A stretch of 8,171 nt of DNA, from contig PLZT01000019.1 in NCBI GenBank assembly GCA_003152255.1, positions 1 to 8,171 on the forward strand, in the 5' to 3' direction. The notes beneath the pieces are model-generated. The model searched no databases. It was not told the origin of the DNA and saw only the letters and a program-made list of their open reading frames with translations. Shown in pieces: positions 1 through 5,282 of the stretch (the first letter of the stretch is position 1; each line of letters starts with the position of its first letter). The position numbers and the translations under genes are program-made. The DNA is from Methylocystaceae bacterium (GTDB lineage: Bacteria > Pseudomonadota > Alphaproteobacteria > Rhizobiales > Beijerinckiaceae).

Positions 1-18
1 GACGTTCTTCAGGGGCAA
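1..18 (-). CDS. Start of an unidentified gene running off the left edge
   Basis: A TTG codon at 16-18 (minus strand) is preceded by a perfect AGGAGG (complement of 26-31) with a 7-base spacer, the strongest Shine-Dalgarno in the window. Only six codons are visible (M-P-L-K-N-V if TTG initiates), so no product can be named. It lies about 200 bases downstream of the Hsp70-like fragment in the same direction and could have been a partner gene of that chaperone. The call rests only on the ribosome binding site and start. Confidence 0.35.
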
Positions 19-46
19 GGTCAAACCTCCTAAAATTGCTTGGGGT

Positions 47-112
47 TCAGACATCTTCAATCGCAGCGGCCGCGACCTTAAAGCGCGCAGCTCCGCCAAA
101 CTGAATTCTCAC
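47..112 (-). CDS. Possible 21-residue small ORF
   Basis: A GTG start at 110-112 follows GGAGG with a 4-base spacer, and the frame reads 21 residues beginning VRIQFGGAARFKVAAAA before a TGA. An in-frame stop lies five codons upstream, so it is not the tail of a longer frame. It sits between the Hsp70-like fragment and the left-edge TTG start, so it could be a leader peptide, a gene remnant or chance. No homology is recognised. Confidence 0.15.
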   Translation of the reverse strand: MRIQFGGAARFKVAAAAIEDV

Positions 113-216
113 ACGTCCTCCGAGGGTTACAGCATGTCGTGCCCCTTACTTTGCACCGAGAGTGAAACAGACCCTCTTCGCGTGAGAATATCGAACTTCG
201 CGCCGAAAAAGACCCC

Positions 217-1764
217 CTAGTCGCGCGTGAGACCAGCCAATGCCTCGCCATGACCCGGGCCTCCCACTCGGACCATGTTTTCACCGAGCCGGAACGACAA
301 ATTGCGGACAGCGTCAATGTCGTTGCATCGCACGGCCGCTTCGCTCTCGGACACCAGGCGATCATGCAGTTCCTTGTCGATCGCTAGATGCCGTTCTTCA
401 GCGAGGTGCTCGAAACGAGCGAGCCAGAAGCCCGGTTGCTTCGCGAGTTCGCCAAACAACAGATCACGGGCTTCCTGTAGCGAACGCCTAGCATCTTCAA
501 CTGCGTGTCGACTGGACTTCGTCAGTGCGTCTCTTGCGTACCCCGCCAATCGATGGATTTGTGCGTTGATGTTCGCATCGACCTCCGAAGCCACCTGGAT
601 CGCAAAACCCTCCACGAATTGATCGATGTCAGATCGAATCGCCGATCGAACGAACTCCGGTTTGTTTTTTATCCGTGCCACCTCTTGCCGGATTAGACGC
701 GCTTCCTCGCTGATGCTGCGTCTGGTGTCTGCATCATGAGATAGCTTCAAGCCCTCGCGCAGACGAGTAAGACGGTCGCGCAGCTTTGCCATGTCGCCAG
801 AAACTTCGCCGCCGAGCGCACGTTCAAGATGATCCACATCTTCCCGCGCGTCTGCGAGAGAGTCCGTCGCAAACCTTATACCGTCCTCGTTCTCGAAGCT
901 CTTGTGGCTTATCGCGGAAATGTACATTTTTCCGCTACTATAACTTTTGTTGATCGACGGCAATTGTAGTTCACATTTCAACAAGCCGTTTTCATCGACC
1001 GTCCAGTCGACGTAGACCTCATCGCCTCGACGAATGACATCTCCCTTGTCTAGTTGATCAGATGAAATGCGTATCATGCCTACAGCTAAGTTCAAGGCGG
1101 GATCATTAACCCCCTCAGCCTGCTCATAAACCTCGAAGTCAAGGCACGTTCCATCGCCAGCGCGCAAGTCACGCGCAGCTCGAAAGTGCTCAATCCCGCG
1201 AGCGGGCAGGAGGGTGCCCTTCTTAACGAGCGTGGTGAGGGCGTTTTGCTCAGCCCCTGAGGACCCAGTGACCACCTTCACCGCCAAGTCATGCGTCATC
1301 GGCATGCCCGTAGCGCTGGCTGCGGCGCGAAAGATCACCAACTCTGCAGTTGCATCTGGACGAGGCACGCCTTGATCGTCGAAAACCGTCATACGGATGC
1401 GGTTTTCGCCTTGCTTTATAAGGGGAATCTCTCTGATTTCAGTCAGGCCCTCAAGTGGTATTTGGCCGCTGGTCCAGCCCTCCTCGGTGTCGGCCTGTAT
1501 GCGCAAGGCTCGATTTTCGAGAGCCGTCTCTGCCCTTATCCTGATTCGTGCTAGCCTAACCGAGGTCCGCGCGGGATAATCATAACGAATGTCTATTTGT
1601 TGCGAGTCAATCGACGGTGCAGCACGTGGGTTTGAGGATCGACAAGCGCCCAATCGCCAACAGCAAAATCGCCGGCGTTGGCGTGAACAGGAAGGGTTAG
1701 TTGGATGGGGCCGGTTTGAGATATCGCCGTCAGGCGGGTGCGGTGAACCGAGGCGATACGGCAA
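217..1764 (-). CDS. Hsp70-like protein, C-terminal part only (no ATPase domain)
   Basis: The open frame is 515 codons, but only residues from about 52 onward (from about position 1611) look like real protein. Residues 180-270 match the Hsp70 substrate-binding beta-sandwich: 'VKKGTLLPARG', 'FRAARDL', 'LNLAVGMIRISSDQL' and 'VDENGLLKCELQLPS' follow the canonical pattern of a pre-strand 'KGTPLP' and a late 'DENGIL'. Residues 300-500 are charged and helical, consistent with a lid or coiled-coil region. The actin-like nucleotide-binding domain (about 380 residues in the family) is absent, so ATP-driven chaperone cycling is not expected. Residues 1-51 are rsgA-derived DNA read in another frame. The start is a TTG without a visible ribosome binding site, and the first in-frame ATG is residue 125 (near 1392). 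Base composition here looks less GC-rich than in topB. This is most likely a decayed or truncated gene; a separately expressed substrate-binding fragment is less likely. Confidence 0.7.
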   Translation of the reverse strand: MPYRLGSPHPPDGDISNRPHPTNPSCSRQRRRFCCWRLGACRSSNPRAAPSIDSQQIDIRYDYPARTSVRLARIRIRAETALENRALRIQADTEEGWTSGQIPLEGLTEIREIPLIKQGENRIRMTVFDDQGVPRPDATAELVIFRAAASATGMPMTHDLAVKVVTGSSGAEQNALTTLVKKGTLLPARGIEHFRAARDLRAGDGTCLDFEVYEQAEGVNDPALNLAVGMIRISSDQLDKGDVIRRGDEVYVDWTVDENGLLKCELQLPSINKSYSSGKMYISAISHKSFENEDGIRFATDSLADAREDVDHLERALGGEVSGDMAKLRDRLTRLREGLKLSHDADTRRSISEEARLIRQEVARIKNKPEFVRSAIRSDIDQFVEGFAIQVASEVDANINAQIHRLAGYARDALTKSSRHAVEDARRSLQEARDLLFGELAKQPGFWLARFEHLAEERHLAIDKELHDRLVSESEAAVRCNDIDAVRNLSFRLGENMVRVGGPGHGEALAGLTRD

Positions 1765-1871
1765 GGATCAAAGGCAAAATCTTCGCGCTGACGCTGATCT
1801 TCAAAAAAATCAGACCATCCGAGATTTCGCAGAGATATCGAGTCGGCTAAATCGGGGGAGATTGTCACCAT
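1593..1871 (-). pseudogene. rsgA: RsgA (ribosome small subunit GTPase) N-terminal fragment
   Basis: The 92-codon frame carries 'SLRNLGWSDFFEDQ' at residues 13-26, the hallmark N-terminus of RsgA. An OB-fold-like stretch follows, ending 'FAVGDWALVDPQTHVLHRRL', where family members continue into 'LERKS...' and the circularly permuted GTPase domain. Intact RsgA is roughly 300-350 residues and matures the 30S subunit using GTP. Here the frame stops just after 'RRLTRNK', and the neighbouring Hsp70-like sequence begins in a different frame at about the same place, so every GTPase motif is missing. The ATG at 1871 has no clear Shine-Dalgarno and overlaps the end of the XRE remnant. I infer a dead N-terminal remnant. 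The functional rsgA copy is presumably elsewhere. Confidence 0.75.
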
Positions 1872-1984
1872 TGCGACCGCAGGCGCTCATTCGCGGGAAC
1901 CCGTGCGCCGACGTGGGTGTTAATGGGATTGGGCGTCCCTGTCGCCGTTCCTGAGGCAAACAGCTCTGTGGCTTTCGGCTTCAT
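1865..1984 (-). pseudogene. XRE-family HTH regulator, N-terminal remnant
   Basis: This 39-residue frame starts with ATG at 1982-1984, behind a GAGG about 8 bases upstream. It reads 'MKPKATELF', then 'PNPINTHVGARV' at residues 18-29. That second stretch is the typical entry of alphaproteobacterial XRE regulators, which normally continue 'RLRR...LGMSQEKLG' into the helix-turn-helix. Here it departs after GARV into 'PANERLRSQW' and stops, so no DNA-binding helices remain. The stop overlaps the ATG of the rsgA fragment. A 12-bp palindrome lies about 43 bases upstream of the start and may be the old autoregulatory site. Identification rests on a short motif, so confidence is moderate. Confidence 0.55.
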
Positions 1985-2027
1985 CTCGACATCCTCAAAT
2001 CCGGACGCGCTCTCGCCGCCGCCAAAA

Positions 2028-2039
2028 TTCCATATGGAA
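2028..2039. promoter_or_regulatory. Perfect 12-bp palindrome, possible operator
   Basis: TTCCATATGGAA is a perfect inverted repeat whose near edge is 43 bases upstream of the XRE remnant's ATG. The position suits an operator for a dimeric HTH regulator controlling its own gene. This is inferred from symmetry and location only. The cognate regulator here is truncated, so any binding would need an intact paralogue elsewhere. Confidence 0.4.
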
Positions 2040-2211
2040 AAGTGACGCGGGAGGTTCGGAATCTACTCAGGTCCGGTTCCGTCACGCGACCCCTATCTCG
2101 CCAGATTGCTCACCCTATTTTGAAGTGCGATTGCCCTGCGACAGGCGCCGCGGCGTTGGAAAACCGCGCTCGTACGCCGCCATGCTGCGATGGCGTCTTG
2201 CTTCAAGCACG

Positions 2212-2236
2212 AAAAAGGTCGCCGCGAGCGGTGACC
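2212..2236 (-). terminator. Rho-independent terminator of the cold-shock gene
   Basis: On the minus strand, 50 bases past the cold-shock stop codon, GGTCACCGC and GCGGCGACC fold into an 8-bp stem with one A-C mismatch and a 4-base loop. The stem is followed directly by TTTTT (2212-2216). This separates the cold-shock gene from the fragment tract downstream. Confidence 0.7.
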
Positions 2237-2285
2237 CTTCTTCTGTCAGCCGATCACGACGGAAAGCCGCCGCAAATAGTGCGCC

Positions 2286-2498
2286 TCAGATTTCCTTTAG
2301 CTGATCGGCGGATGCCTTGCCGGTGCGCTGGTCCTTCGTGATCTCGTAGCTCACCTTCTGGCCTTCGCGCAGATCGTTCAGGCCGGCGCGCTCGACCGCG
2401 CTGATGTGAACGAAAACGTCCGCGCCACTGCCTTCGTCGGGTTGGATGAAGCCGAAGCCCTTTTGACCATTGAACCATTTCACGGTGCCGGTAGACAT
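2286..2498 (-). CDS. cspA: Cold-shock protein (CspA family)
   Basis: This is a complete 70-residue single CSD protein, the usual length. It begins '[18 protein letters not shown]' with the RNP1 motif KGFGFI at residues 13-18 and RNP2 VFVHI at 28-32; the surface aromatics W8, F15, F17 and F29 that stack on single-stranded nucleic acid are present. It is a cytoplasmic RNA/ssDNA chaperone that melts mRNA secondary structure, and may be cold-induced, constitutive or stress-responsive. Which paralogue it is cannot be told, so the symbol is a family label. The start is an ATG with GGAGAG (complement of 2504-2509) five bases upstream. It has its own terminator and looks monocistronic. Confidence 0.97.
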   Translation of the reverse strand: MSTGTVKWFNGQKGFGFIQPDEGSGADVFVHISAVERAGLNDLREGQKVSYEITKDQRTGKASADQLKEI

Positions 2499-2518
2499 TT
2501 CATCTCTCCAAACATTTC

Positions 2519-3079
2519 TTAGGAGCTGGCCCGCGTTCGCGGGGCCGGGTCGATCGATGTTTGCAAGAGGTCGTCAGCGGCTTCGTTTCCAAAGCAAGTC
2601 CAAGTCGTCAGGCCGAAAATCGATAGAGGATACATAGGCACCCGCGAAGCCGAATGCAACGCCGAATCGCTCGCAGGCGCCGGTCCAAGCCCTCGCCCTG
2701 AGGGCGGAGACGATCTCGCGACAGGAAAATCCGAGACCCTTTCCCAAATCTTGCAAGCCGCGGCCATCACGCCGCCCCGTTTTCGGAATTTCTGTAGGCG
2801 AGCCGAACGAAGGCCGTCCGAATCGGGATTTCGGGAATCGCGCCGAGAAGCCATCTTTGAACCGTTAACGTCCGCGTGGCCACAACTCGAACGCGCAGAT
2901 AGCATTTGATTTGCTGATGTAAGCTTGGGGTCGGGAGTTGAATCCCGAATGGTGCTTTGAAGCGGACCGTCAAATTGCGATCTGTCGTCAACGACGGCAG
3001 CGTGGCCAGTCTCTCCAGCAAGGCAGGGCGCTCGGGCGAAACAATAGCTTGAGCCCTTTGCTCATGCGCGAACGACGAA
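2519..3079. other. 560 bases without a recognised gene, upstream of the cold-shock gene
   Basis: The right part is downstream of the HU-like gene and the left part is the probable promoter and leader of the cold-shock gene. Several minus-strand frames of 60-128 codons are open here. One, ending at 2574 and readable well upstream of its TTG at 2756, gives a plausible globular stretch ('FAGAYVSSIDFRPDDLDLL') and could be the tail of an old gene. None has a clear ribosome binding site or recognised homology, so none is called. No convincing terminator was found after the HU-like gene. Confidence 0.5.
2528..2546 (-). promoter_or_regulatory. GC-rich hairpin in the cold-shock gene leader
   Basis: The minus-strand sequence GGCCCCGCGAACGCGGGCC can fold into a 7-bp stem with one bulged C and a GAAC loop, ending about 19 bases before the Shine-Dalgarno of the cold-shock gene. 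There is no T-run, so it is unlikely to be a terminator. Structured leaders are common upstream of csp genes and affect temperature-dependent translation. That role here is an inference. Confidence 0.3.
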
Positions 3080-3457
3080 TCAGCCGGAAGCCGCCGTCTT
3101 CAACTTCGACAGGGCGCGGATTTTTACGCGCATGCTCGCTGGTTTGGCGGCGCCCTTGACCATCTCACCGGTGGCGGGATTGCGGACCAAGGTCCCCGCC
3201 CTGCGCGCCGGCACTTTGCGCAGAGTCACTTTCAACAAGCCTGGCAAAGTGAATTCGCCTACGCCGCGCGGATGCACCGATCCGAGCAACACGCTTTCCA
3301 GCGTAGCGAAGACGCCCACGGCGGTCCTGCGCGGGATGTCGTTCTGCTCGGCGATCAGGTTGATGAGCGCCGCCTTGGTGAAGGTTTCCTTGACCGGGCG
3401 AATGGGCGCCGCTTCGCGCTTGACGGTTTTTGACTTGCTGACTTTTGCCTTGGCCAA
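3080..3457 (-). CDS. HU/IHF-like nucleoid DNA-binding protein with basic N-terminal extension
   Basis: The product is 125 residues against about 90 for canonical HU. A Lys-rich extension of roughly 25 residues ('MAKAKVSKSKTVKREAAP') precedes the HU fold, which starts near 'FTKAALINLIAEQ'. The helical dimerisation part continues to about residue 60, then come beta strands with 'GVGEFTLPGLLKVTLRKVPAR' and the DNA-intercalating arm 'RNPATGEMV' near residues 92-100. It is expected to bend or compact DNA as a dimer. The start is TTG, well supported by AAGGAGGG ending five bases upstream, and no ATG fits. It begins 51 bases after the MucR-like gene in the same direction, so the two are probably co-transcribed. 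The extended N-terminus may add non-specific DNA contacts (inference). Confidence 0.92.
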   Translation of the reverse strand: MAKAKVSKSKTVKREAAPIRPVKETFTKAALINLIAEQNDIPRRTAVGVFATLESVLLGSVHPRGVGEFTLPGLLKVTLRKVPARRAGTLVRNPATGEMVKGAAKPASMRVKIRALSKLKTAASG

Positions 3458-3508
3458 AGCTGCCCTCCTTGGATTGGATGGGTTTCTGGATGCTGACGGA
3501 ATCGACGA

Positions 3509-3994
3509 TTACGTGCTCGCCTTCGCCGGTCGTCCGCGCTTGCTCGGCGCGGCGGCGCTCGCCTTCTTGGGCGGCGCGGCGTTCTTACGAAGTTGACCAA
3601 GCCCCGACTGCTTTGCCAGTTGCGATCGCGCCGCGGCATAGTTGGGGGCGACCATCGGATAATCCGACGGCAGGTTCCATTTCGCGCGGTATTGATCCGG
3701 CGTCATGCCGAGGGTCGCCAGGTGCCGTCGCAGCGACTTGAATTTCTTGCCGTCGTCCAGACACACGAGGAAATCTGGCGTGAGCGATTTGCGAATGGAT
3801 ACCGCCGGTTCTTTTTTCTCCACCAGCGGGGCCGTATCCACCGGCCCGCGCGCGAGCCTCTCCAATGCGGCGTGCGTGGAGTGAATCAGGGCGGGCAGTT
3901 CCGCGATCGGCAGAGAGTTGTTGGCGACGAAGGCCGCCACGATCTCCGCAGCCAACTCGATCGACTGCGAAGCTTCTGCATCGGATGTCGTCAT
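3509..3994 (-). CDS. mucR: MucR/Ros-family transcriptional regulator, atypical zinc site, AT-hook-like tail
   Basis: The product is 161 residues. An N-terminal helical region (about 10-50) matches the MucR oligomerisation region; the Ros/MucR domain spans about 70-135 with 'FLVCLDDGKKFKSLRRHL', 'GMTPDQYRAKWNLPSDYPMVAP' and 'YAAARSQLAKQSGLG'. Family members bind AT-rich promoter DNA and act as global or H-NS-like silencers. The canonical finger uses Cys-X2-Cys/Asp and two histidines. Here C78, D81 and H91 are present, but the final His is absent: the helix reads 'RHLATLGMTP' where relatives have 'RHLxTHYGMTP', one residue shorter. Some family members are known to fold without zinc, so function is not excluded. 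The C-terminus carries 'SKRGRPAK' (151-158), an AT-hook-like core. The start is ATG at 3994; the GAATTCCTTA tandem repeat overlaps its ribosome binding region. HU follows 51 bases later. Which MucR/Ros paralogue it is remains uncertain. Confidence 0.9.
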   Translation of the reverse strand: MTTSDAEASQSIELAAEIVAAFVANNSLPIAELPALIHSTHAALERLARGPVDTAPLVEKKEPAVSIRKSLTPDFLVCLDDGKKFKSLRRHLATLGMTPDQYRAKWNLPSDYPMVAPNYAAARSQLAKQSGLGQLRKNAAPPKKASAAAPSKRGRPAKAST

Positions 3995-3998
3995 GGGC

Positions 3999-4018
3999 GA
4001 ATTCCTTAGAATTCCTTA
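3999..4018. repeat. Tandem 10-bp repeat at the MucR-like gene start, possible operator
   Basis: GAATTCCTTA occurs twice back to back, four bases upstream of the MucR-like ATG. On the minus strand each copy gives TAAGGAATTC, so the AAGGA of the copy nearest the gene probably acts as the Shine-Dalgarno, with a TTGACC just upstream (4021-4026). AT-rich repeats with T-A steps at this place suit autoregulation by a MucR-like protein, but that is inference. Confidence 0.5.
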
Positions 4019-4041
4019 AAGGTCAAGAAGAGCAGCGATAC

Positions 4042-4347
4042 TCAGAAACCGGGCATTGGTCGATACCATTGTGGAGATTTACTGTGGATGGCCGCCGAAC
4101 CTGAAATCGGGAAAGCCAATTCGATCGAACCCTGATCGTGCCAATAACCCGCTGGGCTCGCTTGACCGGTCGAGACGATCTGTTCGATTTTTGCGCCCGC
4201 CGTTTCGGTGATGACTGAAATCTTCTCGTCGCCTGAACCCGCCGCTGCGTTCGAGAAGAGATCGCCCGACTTGATCAGGATCGCCTCCAGCCCGCGATCG
4301 ACGCCCGAGCGACCTTCAGGCCGAAACAGCATTTTTTTGAGGCTCAC
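4042..4347 (-). pseudogene. Cupin-domain protein, N-terminal fragment
   Basis: Residues 27-72 of this 101-codon frame ('SGDLFSN', then 'AKIEQIVSTGQASPAGYWHDQ') match small single-domain cupins, where this stretch continues 'xxDEWVLLLxGxA' into the metal-binding barrel. Here the match ends after HDQ (near 4131) and the rest ('GSIELAFPISG...QWYRPMPGF') is unrelated, so the barrel and most metal ligands are missing. The frame's GTG start overlaps the end of the DUF2161 gene by 32 bases. The natural start may lie further in, at a CTG/ATC near 4276 preceded by GGAGG, making 1-23 non-native. I read it as a truncated gene that once followed DUF2161 in an operon. A functional ~100-residue variant is unlikely. 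Confidence 0.6.
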
Positions 4348-5023
4348 CGGGAAGATCGGCGGGCGGCTCCGGAAGATTTGGTTTCCACAAAATAATTGCG
4401 GCCTTCCCTGTCTCGGAGAGCGAATAGACGCCGCGCTCGACCCTGACGAACCAACGGTAGGCGTTGTGGAGCAAGATTTTCTGCGCGTCCGGAATGGCGC
4501 CCTTTAGGTCGCGAGGCCGCGCCGGCGCCCGCGCTAACGCCGCCGCACATGCCAGCGACTGCTGACGATAGGCGGTCATGATTGGTCGGCGCGTAGCCCC
4601 GCCGGTCGTGGGATCTCCCTTGCGCCGCCGATGCTCGTCAAGGATCTTGGAACGGCGTTTCGCATTGTGCCTGGGCCGCCAGGGCGCGGGCTCAACAAAA
4701 ACTTCCACCCTGCCCGAATTGAACACGCAGAGCAGGCCGAAGCCGAGCAGACGGCAAAGTCGTTTGACCCGCGGATCGGATTCGCGGCCGCGGCCGCGCA
4801 GCGAGGCGCGAACGGCGAGCCATACCTCGTCGCAAGCGGTCGAACGGTCCACGGCCTGAAGCACCAAATCGAGCGTGAAGCTCAGTTTCAATTCGCAGAT
4901 CACCAGCGCGATCGGCGCGCCGCGATCTACCGCCACGATGTCGCAGCCGCACACCTCGCCCTTGACCTCGAAGCCCAAGCCTTCGAGGAAGCGCTTCACC
5001 GGCGCATAAAGGCTCGTTTCCAA
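4316..5023 (-). CDS. DUF2161 family protein with PD-(D/E)XK nuclease-like core
   Basis: The 235-residue product starts 'METSLYAPVKRFLEGLGF', followed by 'KGEVCGCDIVAV' and 'VICELKLSF'. The series E23, D28, E44-L-K46 fits the PD-(D/E)XK pattern (D-X15-E-X-K), and the family is annotated as DUF2161, putative PD-(D/E)XK phosphodiesterase. Residues 60-110 complete the domain; 'HNAKRRSKILDEHRRRKGDP' and 'IMTAYRQQSLACAAAL' follow, and the last 60 residues ('HNAYRWFVRVERGVYSLSETGKAAI') resemble a winged helix. Length is typical and all catalytic-type residues are kept. The substrate is unknown. The start is TTG, supported by GAGGG six bases upstream; no ATG gives the conserved N-terminus. It lies 259 bases after topB in the same direction and overlaps the cupin fragment. 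Confidence 0.88.
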   Translation of the reverse strand: METSLYAPVKRFLEGLGFEVKGEVCGCDIVAVDRGAPIALVICELKLSFTLDLVLQAVDRSTACDEVWLAVRASLRGRGRESDPRVKRLCRLLGFGLLCVFNSGRVEVFVEPAPWRPRHNAKRRSKILDEHRRRKGDPTTGGATRRPIMTAYRQQSLACAAALARAPARPRDLKGAIPDAQKILLHNAYRWFVRVERGVYSLSETGKAAIILWKPNLPEPPADLPGEPQKNAVSA

Positions 5024-5168
5024 TGTTCGCCCTCGACGCGTTTCGCAAGTCGCCGCTCGTCAACGAATCACGGTCTCTGTCGAGATAACACCGGCTCTTG
5101 AAGCAACGCCATCCGAGAATCCTGAAGGCTCCGAGAACCGGCGCATGGACAGCGCTGCCCGGGCGGAA

Positions 5169-5183
5169 GGTCGGTCACCGACC
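5169..5183. promoter_or_regulatory. Near-perfect palindrome in the topB-DUF2161 gap
   Basis: GGTCGGTCACCGACC has 7-bp arms (GGTCGGT and ACCGACC) around a single central base. It sits near the middle of the 259-base gap, about 146 bases before the DUF2161 start and 100 bases after the topB stop. The one-base centre and absence of a T-run argue against a classic terminator; a dimer-binding operator is possible. Nothing else was recognised in 5024-5282. Confidence 0.35.
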
Positions 5184-5282
5184 GCTCGCCATAGCTCGAC
5201 ATCATGGCCGCGTCTCAAGGGACAGCTGACCTACCAAAATTGTCGTCGATGGCGGCCTGTGTGACCTGCAGTTTAGAAGGCC

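Larger units (their letters stand above)
1985..2285. other. Intergenic region between cold-shock gene and XRE remnant
   Basis: No gene is supported here. It holds the cold-shock gene terminator on the right (2212-2236) and the TTCCATATGGAA palindrome on the left (2028-2039). Between them, two ATAGGG half-sites on the minus strand (in the region 2090-2130) are spaced about two helical turns apart, with no assigned role. Confidence 0.5.

Noticed and set aside
78..365. 95-codon minus-strand frame across the Hsp70-like stop
   Set aside because: Overlaps the conserved frame in another register and has random-looking composition.
2042..2085. Inverted GTGACG/CGTCAC pair
   Set aside because: Only 6 bp arms with a loop over 30 bases and no T-run; expected by chance in GC-rich DNA.
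2519..2905. 128-codon minus-strand frame upstream of the cold-shock gene
   Set aside because: No ribosome binding site, Ser/Arg-rich composition, no recognised family, and it runs through the likely csp leader; treated as non-coding.
2767..3021. 84-codon minus-strand frame after the HU-like gene
   Set aside because: No homology or clear ribosome binding site; possible remnant, but not enough to call.
3132..3596. 154-codon plus-strand frame, Ala/Leu-rich and membrane-like
   Set aside because: Antisense to the HU-like gene and the end of the MucR-like gene; the hydrophobic look comes from complementing Lys/Ala-rich codons.
4631..5101. 156-codon open frame on the plus strand
   Set aside because: Antisense to the conserved DUF2161 domain, with no supported start.
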